DNA of 64,000 nucleotides from Peptoniphilus lacrimalis DSM 7455 (GCF_000378725.1 NZ_KB900373.1:62001-126000); one strand, 5' to 3'. Numbered from the stretch's first letter, positions 1 to 9,210 are shown. Program-made: numbers and translations. Notes: generated by a model not told the origin, from the sequence alone.

Positions 1-204
1 ATAGTTGGTGGAATTTTTGGTATATTTTTAGGTGGAGTCTTGGGCATTATAGGCTCATCTTTACTCAAGATGAGGTCCTTGCCATCTATAACATCAGTTG
101 TTGTTGCAGTTGGTTTTTCAATGCTTATTGGAATTTTCTTCGGATATTATCCTGCAAATAAAGCCGCAAAGCTTGATCCTATAGAAGCTTTAAGATATGA
201 ATAA
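1..204 (+). CDS. C-terminal end of a MacB/FtsX-type ABC transporter permease (partial)
   Basis: The reading frame is open from the first base and ends at TAA 202-204, giving 67 residues. They contain two hydrophobic segments separated by a short polar stretch. The protein ends with GYYPANKAAKLDPIEALRYE, the hallmark C-terminus of MacB/FtsX-family permeases (Y-P-A-x-K-A-x-x-L-x-P-I-E-A-L-R). Such permeases work with a LolD/MacB-type ATPase, usually encoded just upstream, to export peptides or drugs or to move lipoproteins. The rest of the gene lies before the window, so the substrate cannot be judged. A hairpin terminator follows at once, so this is the last gene of its operon. Confidence 0.85.
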   Translation: MVGGIFGIFLGGVLGIIGSSLLKMRSLPSITSVVVAVGFSMLIGIFFGYYPANKAAKLDPIEALRYE

Positions 205-224
205 TTTATGATAAAAATTAAAAT

Positions 225-267
225 ATTGTATGGATTTTAAGATAATTAATTTCCATGCAATTTTTTT
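225..267 (+). terminator. Intrinsic terminator after the permease gene
   Basis: A 10-bp stem (ATTGTATGGA pairing with TCCATGCAAT, one G-U pair) is followed by a run of seven T. It closes the partial permease operon. The remaining AT-rich gap to position 384 shows no further gene. Confidence 0.7.
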
Positions 268-384
268 ATTTATCAATTTAAAAAATCAATAAAATTAAAT
301 AAATATTGGGTATATAAAATTCAAGCTCAAATAATATAAAAATTATTAAATTTATAAATTACTATTGGAAGAAGTGATGATTAA

Positions 385-1110
385 ATGAATTCCGATTTTC
401 TTGAAAAAAATGGAGTTATAAATTATATTTCAGGAAAGGAAATGTCTTTTAGAACTCAAAAAGAAGGAAATAAAGTTAAATCTTATGCACAAGATATTAT
501 AAAAAAATTAAAAATTAATCCTTATGAAATATACTCATGTAGACAGATGCACACCGATAATATTTGCTATGCCTCAGGGGAAAATGGTGATGATTATTTT
601 TATGGTAAATATTTTGATAATACAGATGCACTAATTACTGATAAAAAGAATATAGGGCTTTTAATAAAATTTGCAGACTGTACTCCTGTTGTATTATATG
701 ATAAGTCTAAAAAAGTACTTTCTATTATTCATTCAGGCTGGAGAGGATCAAGCAAAAAAATTGTTGAAAAAACTTTAATAAAGATGGAAAAAGATTTTTC
801 TTGTCAAAGAGAAAGCATAATAGGTTTTATTGGACCGACAATTGACCAAGAAAATTATGAGGTTGGAGAAGAAGTATATGATGCTTTTAAATCTTTTAAA
901 AATAGGGACAGTTTCTTTAAATATAGGAATGAAAAGTTTTATTTGTCTTTAATTTCTGCTAATTTGGACCTATTAACTGAACAAGGTCTTATTAGAGAAA
1001 ATATTAAGATTTCTCAAAAGTCTACTTTTTTGACAGAAAGCCTACATTCTGCTAGACGTGATAAGGAAAATTATGGTCTAAATTCTATGTTTGTTATGAT
1101 GAAAAAATAA
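385..1110 (+). CDS. pgeF: Purine nucleoside phosphorylase / multicopper-oxidase-fold YfiH family (DUF152)
   Basis: This is a 241-residue cytoplasmic protein of the YfiH/YlmD/LACC1 family. Members act on purine nucleosides (phosphorolysis and adenosine deamination) and have been linked to peptidoglycan editing. The conserved zinc-site residues are visible: His56 in QMHTD, Cys99 in FADCTPV and His116 in HSGWRG. The family motifs IGPTI and a C-terminal SARRDKENYG-like segment are also present. Length is typical. The ATG at 385 is preceded by a GAAG-rich stretch. The gene stands alone between terminators at 225-267 and 1144-1170. The older annotation as a polyphenol oxidase/laccase is a common alternative name. 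Confidence 0.85.
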   Translation: MNSDFLEKNGVINYISGKEMSFRTQKEGNKVKSYAQDIIKKLKINPYEIYSCRQMHTDNICYASGENGDDYFYGKYFDNTDALITDKKNIGLLIKFADCTPVVLYDKSKKVLSIIHSGWRGSSKKIVEKTLIKMEKDFSCQRESIIGFIGPTIDQENYEVGEEVYDAFKSFKNRDSFFKYRNEKFYLSLISANLDLLTEQGLIRENIKISQKSTFLTESLHSARRDKENYGLNSMFVMMKK

Positions 1111-1143
1111 AAATAATATTGGAATAGTTTTAAATTTAAAAGG

Positions 1144-1170
1144 CAAGGGGAAAATACTCCTTGTTTTTTT
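1144..1170 (+). terminator. Intrinsic terminator after pgeF
   Basis: The stem CAAGG...CCTTG has a short AT-rich loop and is followed by a run of eight T. It lies 34 bases after the pgeF stop codon. Confidence 0.7.
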
Positions 1171-1273
1171 ATTTGAATAATTTTTGAATATAAAGTTATT
1201 TTTGCTATGTAGATATAAAAAATTTATCTTATAATATTAACGATAAATAATATCATTTATAAGGAGGTTTATT

Positions 1274-3022
1274 TTGAAATTATACAGGAAGCTATTTGCA
1301 TATATGCCTGAGAAAAAAATACAAGGCATTTTGGCTGTTTTATTTACACTTATAGGAACGTGTATGCTATTTTTTGCATATTATCTGATATGGACCCTAT
1401 TAAGAGATGTATTTATTGGCACTACAATAAGTGATGCAAAAAAAAGAGCAGTTGTGATTTTAATTTTATTTATTTGTCATGGACTTATTTATTTCTTAGG
1501 ACTTTGGATGAGTCATTTGGCTGGATTTAGGTTAGAAACAAGGCTTAGAGAAAAAGGTATAAAAAATCTCTTAAAAGCATCACAGAGTTTTTATGACACA
1601 CACAAGTCTGGTGAAGTCAGAAAAATTATTGATAACAATGTGGAACAAACTCATATGATTGTTGCCCATTTGATACCGGACCAAACTGCAGCTTTAATCA
1701 CTCCAATTTTTATGGCTATCCTTGCCTTTTACTTAGATATTTCTCTAGGTATTTTCTTTCTAGTTATTGTTGGATTATCTTTTTTCTTATTTACAAAAAT
1801 GGTGGGAAATATGGAATTTATGGATGCTTATATGAAAAAAGGTGATGAACTAAATGCAGGTGCAGTTGAGTATGTGCGTGGGATGCCTGTTGTAAAAATT
1901 TTCAATGCACCCATAGTTGGCTTCAGAAGTCTTTATGAAAATATTATCGGCTACAGGGATATGGTTTATGCATACTCTATGTCTTGCAGGATTTCCTATG
2001 TAAGTTTTCAATGGCTTTTAAATATCTTTATAGTTTTACCGATTTTTTTAGCTGCCTTTAAAGTTGCTGGAGGAGCAGATCCGAGACTTTGGTCTATTAA
2101 GGTTTTATTCTTCACTTTATTTATGGGAATATTTTTCTCTAATATGATGAAGATAATGTATGTTTTCATGTATATATATCAAGCAAATTCAGCAGTAGAC
2201 AATTTAGAAAATTTATTTACTGAAATGGAAGAAAAATCTATAGATTTTGGAAGCTTAAAGGAAATGAAAAATCATTTTATAGAATTTAAAAATGTGGACT
2301 TTTCTTATGATAAAAATACTAAAATTTTATCAGATTTTTCTCTTAAACTTGAAGAAAATAAAGTTTATGCCCTTGTCGGAGCATCTGGCTCAGGTAAATC
2401 TACCATAGGAAAATTAATATCTGGACTTTATCCAGTTGATAAGGGACAAATATTAATAGGTGGAGAAAAAATACAGAACTATGATAAAAACTTTCTCATG
2501 GATAATATTGGCATAGTTTTTCAAAACCCTAAATTATTTGCAGATATTTCAATTTATGAAAATGTGAAACTTGCAAAAAAAGATGCAAGTAAGGCTCAAG
2601 TAATTGAGGCTCTCAAGTTAGCAAGGTGCAACGAATTTATTGGAAAGTTTAAGGATGGATATGATGCTGTTATTGGTTCAGAAGGAATTAATCTCTCAGG
2701 AGGAGAAATTCAAAGGATCTCTATTGCTAGGGTATTCTTAAAAAATCCAAAAATTATTATTCTTGATGAAGCTTCAGCAGCTGCTGATCCGGAAAATGAA
2801 TATGAATTACAAAGAGCCTTTAAAGATTTAATTAAAAATAGGACTGTCATTATGATAGCACACAGACTTTCTTCTATTCGTGGAGTTGATGAAATTCTTG
2901 TAGTAGAGGATGGCAGAGTGATAGAAAGAGGAAGTCATGAAAAACTTATGAAAGTTTGCGGATCTTATAAGAAATACGTAAATCTTTATGAATCTGCTAA
3001 CGAATGGAGGGTAAATGAATGA
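1274..3022 (+). CDS. ABC transporter, fused permease-ATPase, subunit 1 (YbtP/IrtA-like half-transporter)
   Basis: 582 residues with about six membrane segments in residues 15-310 and a C-terminal nucleotide-binding domain. Walker A is GASGSGKS (residues 369-376), the signature is LSGGEIQRIS, Walker B is IIILDEASAAAD and the H-loop is IAHRL. The start is TTG at 1274, eight bases after a perfect AAGGAGG. The stop overlaps the start of the next half-transporter by four bases (ATGA), so the two form a heterodimer. The exporter fold, the partner type and the neighbouring AraC regulator match the YbtPQ/IrtAB group that takes up metal-siderophore complexes. This substrate is inference; drug or peptide export is the alternative. 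Confidence 0.8.
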   Translation: MKLYRKLFAYMPEKKIQGILAVLFTLIGTCMLFFAYYLIWTLLRDVFIGTTISDAKKRAVVILILFICHGLIYFLGLWMSHLAGFRLETRLREKGIKNLLKASQSFYDTHKSGEVRKIIDNNVEQTHMIVAHLIPDQTAALITPIFMAILAFYLDISLGIFFLVIVGLSFFLFTKMVGNMEFMDAYMKKGDELNAGAVEYVRGMPVVKIFNAPIVGFRSLYENIIGYRDMVYAYSMSCRISYVSFQWLLNIFIVLPIFLAAFKVAGGADPRLWSIKVLFFTLFMGIFFSNMMKIMYVFMYIYQANSAVDNLENLFTEMEEKSIDFGSLKEMKNHFIEFKNVDFSYDKNTKILSDFSLKLEENKVYALVGASGSGKSTIGKLISGLYPVDKGQILIGGEKIQNYDKNFLMDNIGIVFQNPKLFADISIYENVKLAKKDASKAQVIEALKLARCNEFIGKFKDGYDAVIGSEGINLSGGEIQRISIARVFLKNPKIIILDEASAAADPENEYELQRAFKDLIKNRTVIMIAHRLSSIRGVDEILVVEDGRVIERGSHEKLMKVCGSYKKYVNLYESANEWRVNE

Positions 3023-4740
3023 AAAATTATTTGAAAAATAGATACGCTCTTACAGACAAGGGAGCAAAAGGAACAGTTGTTGCTATTATCTATTCCACAT
3101 TAAAAAGTCTATCCTTTATGATGCCAATTATTCTTCTGATGTATGTTTTAAATGGACTGCTTGGTTTTGGAAATTTTGATATAAAAATTGCCGGTATTTT
3201 ATTTATTGTAATAGGTATTTTTATGGCGTTTGTAATTAATAAAGACTACATTACTACCTATAATGAAACTTATAAAGAATCAGCAAACCTTAGGATTGAA
3301 ATTGCACAAATAATAAAAAATTTGCCCTTATCTTTTTATTCAAGGACAGATTTAACTGATCTATCCCAAACAATAATGAAAGATGTTGAGGCTGTGGAAC
3401 ATTCACTGTCCCATGCTGTGCCAGGTTTTTTCGGTTTTATTTTTAACTTTATAATCATTGGAGCCATGCTTTTAATTGGAAATATAAAGTTGGGACTTGC
3501 AATTATTATCCCTGTTCTTCTTTCAATGGTATTTAATTTTTTGTCCAAAAAAATTCAAGTATCTGCAACGAAAAAATATTATATAGAAAAAAGAAAGTCT
3601 TCAAAAATATTTCAAGAACTGATAGATCTTTCAACAGAAATTAAATCTTATAATTTAACTAAGGATAAGGGAGATTATGCCACTGATTTCGTAAAAAAAT
3701 TAGAAAAAGGACATATTTTAACAGAACTTGGTCAAGTTATACCTGTTTCAATAGCTGATGTAGTAGCAAATCTTTCTTTAGGGCTTGTAATATTAATAGG
3801 TTTAATAGAATTAAATAAAGGAAATATAAATATACTTTATTTTGCTGCTTATCTTTTTGCTGCGGCAAGAATGATTGATGGCGTAGCAGCTTTTAACCAA
3901 TATTATGCTGAACTGATGTATATTGATGGTCCAATTGAAAAGATTAAAGCATTAAGGACAGAAAAAGTGCAAGAGGGAGAAAAAGAAGAATTTAACTCCT
4001 TTGATATTTTAGGAGAAGATGTTGAATTTTCTTATTTAGAAGATAAAAAAATAATAGATGGAATATCTTTTAAGGCTCTTCAAGGAAAGATCACTGCATT
4101 GGTAGGGCCATCAGGTTGTGGAAAAACAACAGTTTTAAGACTTGTGTCAAGATTATATGATATTGATAGGGGAAAAATTTCAATAGACAATAAAGATATA
4201 AATAGATCAAGAACCCAAGATTTATTTAAACATATATCCATGGTGTTTCAAGATGTAGTCCTATTTGATGGAAGTGTAATGGAAAATATCAGAATAGGAA
4301 ATATGGATGCAAGTGATGAAGAAGTTATAGAAGCGGCAAGGCTTGCCAACTGTCAAGAATTTGTAGACAAACTTCCAAAAGCTTATGACACAAATATCGG
4401 AGAAAATGGGTCAAAATTATCTGGAGGAGAAAGACAAAGAATCTCAATAGCAAGAGCATTTTTAAAAAATGCAGAGATAATTCTTTTAGATGAAATTGCA
4501 GCATCTTTAGATGTACAAAATGAAAAATATATTCAAGAATCTTTAAATAAATTGACTAAAGATAAAACTGTGATGATAATTTCTCACAGACCCAGGTCCA
4601 TAGAAAAAGTCGATCAAATAATAGTTATGAATGATGGCAAAATTGAAGCAGCAGGAAGTCATGATGAGTTATTAAAAAAATCAAAGACTTATAAGAAGAT
4701 GATAGAGTATTCAAAAAAGTCTGAGGAATTTGTATATTAA
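3019..4740 (+). CDS. ABC transporter, fused permease-ATPase, subunit 2 (YbtQ/IrtB-like half-transporter)
   Basis: 573 residues: a six-helix exporter-type membrane domain up to about residue 310, then an ATPase domain. The ATPase has Walker A GPSGCGKT (about residue 363), signature LSGGERQRIS, Walker B IILLDEIAASLD and H-loop ISHR. The D-loop residue Asp is kept in both subunits. The N-terminal ALTDKGAKG segment resembles IrtB/YbtQ proteins. Translation is coupled to the upstream gene by the ATGA overlap. Remnants of a membrane gene and of another ABC ATPase follow, so a larger uptake locus has probably been reduced to this pair. Confidence 0.8.
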   Translation: MKNYLKNRYALTDKGAKGTVVAIIYSTLKSLSFMMPIILLMYVLNGLLGFGNFDIKIAGILFIVIGIFMAFVINKDYITTYNETYKESANLRIEIAQIIKNLPLSFYSRTDLTDLSQTIMKDVEAVEHSLSHAVPGFFGFIFNFIIIGAMLLIGNIKLGLAIIIPVLLSMVFNFLSKKIQVSATKKYYIEKRKSSKIFQELIDLSTEIKSYNLTKDKGDYATDFVKKLEKGHILTELGQVIPVSIADVVANLSLGLVILIGLIELNKGNINILYFAAYLFAAARMIDGVAAFNQYYAELMYIDGPIEKIKALRTEKVQEGEKEEFNSFDILGEDVEFSYLEDKKIIDGISFKALQGKITALVGPSGCGKTTVLRLVSRLYDIDRGKISIDNKDINRSRTQDLFKHISMVFQDVVLFDGSVMENIRIGNMDASDEEVIEAARLANCQEFVDKLPKAYDTNIGENGSKLSGGERQRISIARAFLKNAEIILLDEIAASLDVQNEKYIQESLNKLTKDKTVMIISHRPRSIEKVDQIIVMNDGKIEAAGSHDELLKKSKTYKKMIEYSKKSEEFVY

Positions 4741-4750
4741 GGAGAAAAAA

Positions 4751-4883
4751 ATAAAAAAACGCACGGCTATCTTATGTTGTGTTTATGATTTTTGGAGCAT
4801 CAAATCTTTTACCGATATTTTTGGCAGGAGATGCTTATATAAATTCTATGATTATATGCTATTTATTTTTGCTATTATTTTAA
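4751..4883 (+). pseudogene. Frameshifted remnant of a small membrane-protein gene
   Basis: Directly after the ABC pair and a GGAG site, one frame begins KKRTAILCCV. A second frame then reads VFMIFGASNLLPIFLAGDA and on through a hydrophobic stretch to TAA at 4881-4883. Joining the two frames gives a plausible membrane-protein N-terminus broken by a frameshift. I do not recognise the family. An integral-membrane partner of the adjacent ABC ATPase remnant (an ECF-type T or S component) is a guess based on context. Confidence 0.4.
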
Positions 4884-4979
4884 TATTTTTAACTAGTAAA
4901 TAATGCTAATTAAATATAGAATTAAATAAAAAATAATCGATGGAAGAGATGAAATTTCAAATAAGGAGTGTCTATAATT

Positions 4980-5159
4980 ATGGTAAGTATAATAAATTTA
5001 TTGAATTGAAATTACATTGGGATCTTAATTTTTATAGGGATTGTTATTTTTGCATATTCTATATTGACTTCTGATAAAACAAACAAAAAATATTTGGGTA
5101 AGATACTGGGATGCTTAATTATCATTATTGGGTGTATATGTTTGTATATTAATAATTAA
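4980..5159 (+). pseudogene. Small membrane protein frame with an in-frame TGA at codon 10
   Basis: An ATG at 4980 follows AAGGAG by about eleven bases. It opens a 59-codon frame, broken only by TGA at 5007-5009 (codon 10). After the TGA come two hydrophobic segments (IGILIFIGIVIFAYSIL and a later LGCLIIIIGCICLYI) joined by a charged loop. Ribosome binding site, frame and hydrophobic pattern look gene-like, so I call it a recently inactivated small membrane protein. No family is recognised. The chance that the second half is translated from an internal start is low, because no good start follows the TGA. Confidence 0.4.
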
Positions 5160-5169
5160 ATTAATTTAA

Positions 5170-5370
5170 AGCATAGAATATAAAAAAATTGTAATTCTTG
5201 ATGAACCAACATCGGGTCTTTGTCACAAAAATATGATTAATTTAATAAAAATTTTAAAGAAAATGAAAGAGCAAAATAAAATTATTATAATAATCACACA
5301 TGATTATGAATTTATAAAAATGGCTGGTGGAAATGTGGTGGAATTTGTAGATGAAAAGAAAAGGAATTGA
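5170..5370 (+). pseudogene. C-terminal remnant of an ABC/ECF-type ATPase
   Basis: The frame has no start. It encodes the last 66 residues of an ABC ATPase: Walker B KIVILDEPTSGL, then the expected D-loop position reading CHKN, then the H-loop IIITHDYEFI. The wording THDYEFI and TSGL-x-x-KNM is typical of the dual ATPases of ECF/CbiO-like systems. Walker A and the signature are missing, so it cannot work. The end overlaps the first codons of the AraC gene. It is evidence that an additional transporter module once stood between the ABC pair and its regulator. Confidence 0.75.
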
Positions 5371-6274
5371 AAGTTGGGGCTTTAAAATATTAACTACTGA
5401 AGATGCAGATATTTTATATTTTAAGCATCTTGATTTTGCAGATAATAGGATTACTTCTTATAGGTTATTTCCTGGTGTCTATATAATGTTTATTGATTTT
5501 AAACACAAATACAATGCCAAGGATTCTGAATATGGTGGCAGGTATGGTTACAGGATTGGATATTCTTATGAGGGAAATTATTACACCTATATAAATAAAA
5601 ATAAAGTCCTAATAACAAGAGAGATTTTTGTGGGCAAATATATACCTAAGGCAAAAGAATCTTATTCAACCAGTGATAGGACTATTGCCTTTAATATTTC
5701 TATTGTTCCCAAAGAATTAGAAAAAGATTTTTACTATTATACATTTATTGAAGAATTTATAAGGATAGTTGAGGGGACCAAGGATATAGGTTATATCATT
5801 TCAGATGAAAAAATAATATATAGGGCTAATGAACTTATAGAAATTCTAAAAAATAAAGACAAGAAGTTAATATGTCTTAAAACCCTTGAACTGATCTATT
5901 TAATATCCAAGAAAAAATTATCAGATAATAGGAAAAAATATTACAAGAAAGATTTGCAAGATGATATAAATAAAATAGAAGAATATTTAAGGTTAAATAT
6001 TTCTGAGAAAATTAATTTAGATTTTCTTTCAAAAAATTTTAAAATATCTAAGACAAATTTGAACAACAAATTCATTAGAAAATTTCAGTACACGCCAATG
6101 AGGTATCTAAATAATTTGAGAATGATTGAGGCGGAAAAACTTCTAATAGATTTAGAAAAAGAGATTACAGATATTGCTCAAGATGTTGGTTTTTCTAATC
6201 CATCGAACTTTTCTAGATCTTTTAAAAAATTTACAGGACTTAGCCCTAGCGAATACAGGAAAAATAATATATGA
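5351..6274 (+). CDS. AraC-family transcriptional regulator
   Basis: 307 residues (302 if the TTG at 5366 is used). The C-terminal 100 residues are a clear AraC double helix-turn-helix. The first helix-turn-helix lies in LDFLSKNFKISKTNLNNKF. The second is ITDIAQDVGFSNPSNFSRSF, followed by the conserved KKFTGLSPSEYR. The N-terminal 180 residues are an unassigned ligand-sensing region. The TTG at 5366 has a purine-rich AAAAGGA just before it, whereas the ATG at 5351 has only a weak GGTGG upstream, so the start is uncertain. Its place behind the YbtPQ-like ABC pair suggests it controls that pair, as AraC regulators do in siderophore loci. This is inference. Confidence 0.8.
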   Translation: MKRKGIESWGFKILTTEDADILYFKHLDFADNRITSYRLFPGVYIMFIDFKHKYNAKDSEYGGRYGYRIGYSYEGNYYTYINKNKVLITREIFVGKYIPKAKESYSTSDRTIAFNISIVPKELEKDFYYYTFIEEFIRIVEGTKDIGYIISDEKIIYRANELIEILKNKDKKLICLKTLELIYLISKKKLSDNRKKYYKKDLQDDINKIEEYLRLNISEKINLDFLSKNFKISKTNLNNKFIRKFQYTPMRYLNNLRMIEAEKLLIDLEKEITDIAQDVGFSNPSNFSRSFKKFTGLSPSEYRKNNI

Positions 6275-6283
6275 TAAAAAATG

Positions 6284-6325
6284 ACTTTACATAATAAAAA
6301 AATATTGTGTAAAGTTATTTTTTAT
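6284..6325 (+). terminator. Intrinsic terminator after the AraC gene
   Basis: A 13-bp stem (ACTTTACATAATA pairing with TATTGTGTAAAGT, one G-U) has a six-base A loop and is followed by TATTTTTTAT. Confidence 0.75.
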
Positions 6326-6439
6326 TTACATAATTTAAAAATAGATAAATGGGTATTATATAAAATATTAGAAAATTATAAAGAAATTCTATAATTCAAG
6401 GGATTTTATTTAAAATGTTGTAATAATATTAGTTTAGTA

Positions 6440-6465
6440 AAGTCTTTTTTAAGACTTATTTTTTT
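6440..6465 (+). terminator. Terminator-like hairpin in the leader of the calcium ATPase gene
   Basis: The stem AAGTCTT/AAGACTT with a TTTT loop is followed by A and seven T, ending 29 bases before the ATPase start codon. A terminator in this position may end stray upstream transcripts or act as an attenuator. No riboswitch core (for example yybP-ykoY) is recognisable before it. Confidence 0.5.
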
Positions 6466-6494
6466 ATGTTTTTTAACTTATGTAAGGAGTTTAA

Positions 6495-9197
6495 ATGGAT
6501 AATATTAATTGGTATGAGCTTAGTAAAGATGAAAGTTTTGAAAAATTGTCCTCTTCAACTTTAGGTTTAAAAGAAGATGAGGCTAGAAAAAGGCTAGAAA
6601 AGTATGGACCTAATGCCCTGAAAAAGGAAGAAAAGAAACCGCTTATTGAAAAATTAAAGGACCAATTTTTTGATCCCATGATTATTATATTAATTGTTGC
6701 TGCTATTTTTTCTGCCTTTTCAGGAGAAAAACTTGATTCATTTATTATTGTTGCTATAGTTATTGTAAATGCCATTCTGTCAATTTATCAAGAAGGAAAG
6801 GCTGAAGAAGCCATTGCATCTTTGCAAAAAATGTCAACACCTAAGGCAAAAGTCCTAAGAGATGGTAAAGAAATTCAGATTGATTCTGAAAAAATTGTTC
6901 CAGGAGATATTGTTATTTTAGAAACAGGAGATATTATACCTGCTGATTTAAGATTAATTGAATCTAATAATTTAAAGGTCGATGAATCATCTCTTACTGG
7001 CGAATCTGTCCCAGTCGATAAAGATTCTGAAAAAGTTTTTAATGATTATACAGAACTTGGAGATAGGGTTAATCTTTGTTTTTCTTCAACTATTGTATCT
7101 TATGGTAGAGCAAAGGGTATGGTTATAGGAACAGGATATGATACAGAGATAGGAAATATTGCATCATCTATTACAAGCTTAGATAGGGAAGAAACACCTT
7201 TACAAAAAAAGCTCGCAGGCTTATCTAAATCTTTGGGAATTTTAGTTATTGGCATTTGTATAATTGTTTTAGTGGTGGGACTTTTATACAAGCACGAACT
7301 TAAAGAGATGTTTTTAACTTCTATTTCTTTAGCTGTGGCAGCTGTTCCTGAAGGACTTCCGGCAATAGTTACAATAGTTTTATCTATTGGAATGGGAAAA
7401 ATGGCTCAAAAAAATGCAATAGTTAAAAAACTTTTAGCTGTTGAAACTTTAGGGACGACTACTGTAATATGTTCAGATAAAACTGGAACCTTAACTCAAA
7501 ATGAAATGACGGTTAGAAAAGTTTTTGTAGATGATAAGATATTTGATGTTTCAGGAACAGGTTATATGCCTAAAGGAGAAATTTCTCATAAAGGAGAAAA
7601 AATATCCTTATCAGATGAAGAAAATTTATATATACTTTCTTCCATAGCATCTTTGACAAATGATGCAAGACTTAATTATGATAATAATAAGGTAGATTTT
7701 ATTGGCGACCCCACAGAAGTAGCTTTATTAACCTTTACTGAAAAGATAGGAAATTCCATTGATGACTTAAAAGAAGATTTTCCTAGAATTGCAGAGATAC
7801 CCTTTGACTCTGATAGAAAAATGATGACAACTTTTCACGAAAACTTTTTTGAAGGAAAAGTTTCTTCATTTACAAAGGGAGCTGCCGATATAGTTTTATC
7901 TAAGTGCCATAAAATTTTTCTTAATGGAGAAATTCAGGATCTAACTGATGAAATGAGAGAGGAAATTTTAACAAAAAATAAAAGTTTTGCTAAAGAAGCC
8001 CTAAGAGTTTTATCTTATGCATTTAGAAACTATAATGAAATGCCCAAAGATTTAACGAGCCAAAGCATAGAAAAAGATATGATTTTTGTTGGTCTAAGTG
8101 GGATGATAGACCCGGCAAGACCTGAAGTTAAAGACTCTATCAACAAATGTAAGAGTGCAGGAATTTCTACATTTATGATTACGGGAGATTATCTTGAAAC
8201 AGGACTTGCAATTGCAAAAGAATTAGGAATCGCCTACTCAGAAGACCAAGCAGTTAGTGGAAAAGATTTAAAGGGTTTATCTGATGAAGAATTTAGAAAA
8301 CTTGTTAAAGAAAAAAGAGTTTACACAAGAGTTTCACCAGAGAATAAAGTTCAAATTGTTAAGGCATTAAAGGAGAACGGACAAATAGTAGCTATGACTG
8401 GTGATGGTGTTAACGATGCTCCGGCAATAAAAAAAGCAGATATTGGTATAGCTATGGGTATAACTGGAACAGATGTTGCAAAAAATACAGCCGAAGTTAT
8501 TTTGACTGATGATAATTTTGCTACTATTGTAAATGCAGTTGAAGAAGGAAGAATTATTTATTCCAATATTAAAAAATTTGTGGGATATTTACTTTCATGC
8601 AATATAGGAGAAGTTTTAATTGTATTTATTTCAATTATTCTTAATCTGCCTGTGCCTTTAATTCCAATTCAACTTTTGTGGTTAAATCTTGTAACAGATT
8701 CTTTTCCTGCTTTGGCACTTGGCGTTGAAAAAGGTGAGGATGATATTATGGATAAGCCACCGAGAGAAGTTGATGAATCAATCGTTGATAGAAATTTAAA
8801 AATAACTGTTGCAATTCAATCTATTGCTATAACTTGTGGGACTTTAGTATCTTATATAGTAGGATTAAATTGGTTTGGAACAAGTGGTCATGGATTAGAG
8901 ATGGCAAGGTCTATGGCATTTACAACTCTCATACTTTCAGAACTTTTAAGGTCTTATTCAGCAAGGTCTGTAGATAAAACAATTTTCCAAATAGGAATAT
9001 TTTCAAATAAAAGTTTATTTATGGCGACACTTTTTTCATTCTTACTAATGATTGCTGTAATTTATATACCATTTTTATCAAGTGCTTTTAAGCTGGTAGA
9101 TTTAGATTTAAGAGAATGGGCAGTAGTTTTAATAAGTGCTTTCTTCCCCCTTGTTATAGGAGAAGTGCAAAAAGTTTTAAGATTTAAAAGTAAATAA
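6495..9197 (+). CDS. P-type calcium-transporting ATPase (SERCA-like, type IIA)
   Basis: 900 residues. An N-terminal cation-ATPase domain is followed by actuator motif LTGES, phosphorylation motif DKTGTLT (Asp328) and hinge motif TGDGVNDAPA. Ten membrane segments are expected. Ion-site residues of SERCA-type pumps are present: PEGLP in M4, NIGE in M5 and NLVTD in M6. These motifs mark it as a Ca2+ exporter driven by ATP in the cytoplasmic membrane, rather than a copper or potassium pump. The ATG is preceded by AAGGAG. It stands alone, with a hairpin in the leader and a terminator behind it. Mn2+ or other divalent ions are possible additional substrates. Confidence 0.88.
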   Translation: MDNINWYELSKDESFEKLSSSTLGLKEDEARKRLEKYGPNALKKEEKKPLIEKLKDQFFDPMIIILIVAAIFSAFSGEKLDSFIIVAIVIVNAILSIYQEGKAEEAIASLQKMSTPKAKVLRDGKEIQIDSEKIVPGDIVILETGDIIPADLRLIESNNLKVDESSLTGESVPVDKDSEKVFNDYTELGDRVNLCFSSTIVSYGRAKGMVIGTGYDTEIGNIASSITSLDREETPLQKKLAGLSKSLGILVIGICIIVLVVGLLYKHELKEMFLTSISLAVAAVPEGLPAIVTIVLSIGMGKMAQKNAIVKKLLAVETLGTTTVICSDKTGTLTQNEMTVRKVFVDDKIFDVSGTGYMPKGEISHKGEKISLSDEENLYILSSIASLTNDARLNYDNNKVDFIGDPTEVALLTFTEKIGNSIDDLKEDFPRIAEIPFDSDRKMMTTFHENFFEGKVSSFTKGAADIVLSKCHKIFLNGEIQDLTDEMREEILTKNKSFAKEALRVLSYAFRNYNEMPKDLTSQSIEKDMIFVGLSGMIDPARPEVKDSINKCKSAGISTFMITGDYLETGLAIAKELGIAYSEDQAVSGKDLKGLSDEEFRKLVKEKRVYTRVSPENKVQIVKALKENGQIVAMTGDGVNDAPAIKKADIGIAMGITGTDVAKNTAEVILTDDNFATIVNAVEEGRIIYSNIKKFVGYLLSCNIGEVLIVFISIILNLPVPLIPIQLLWLNLVTDSFPALALGVEKGEDDIMDKPPREVDESIVDRNLKITVAIQSIAITCGTLVSYIVGLNWFGTSGHGLEMARSMAFTTLILSELLRSYSARSVDKTIFQIGIFSNKSLFMATLFSFLLMIAVIYIPFLSSAFKLVDLDLREWAVVLISAFFPLVIGEVQKVLRFKSK

Positions 9198-9210
9198 TTT
9201 TATAATAAAT

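Noticed and set aside
6275-6494. yybP-ykoY (manganese) riboswitch before the P-type ATPase
   Set aside because: No conserved GGGGAGTAG-like or CTACCGC-like core is present in the leader.
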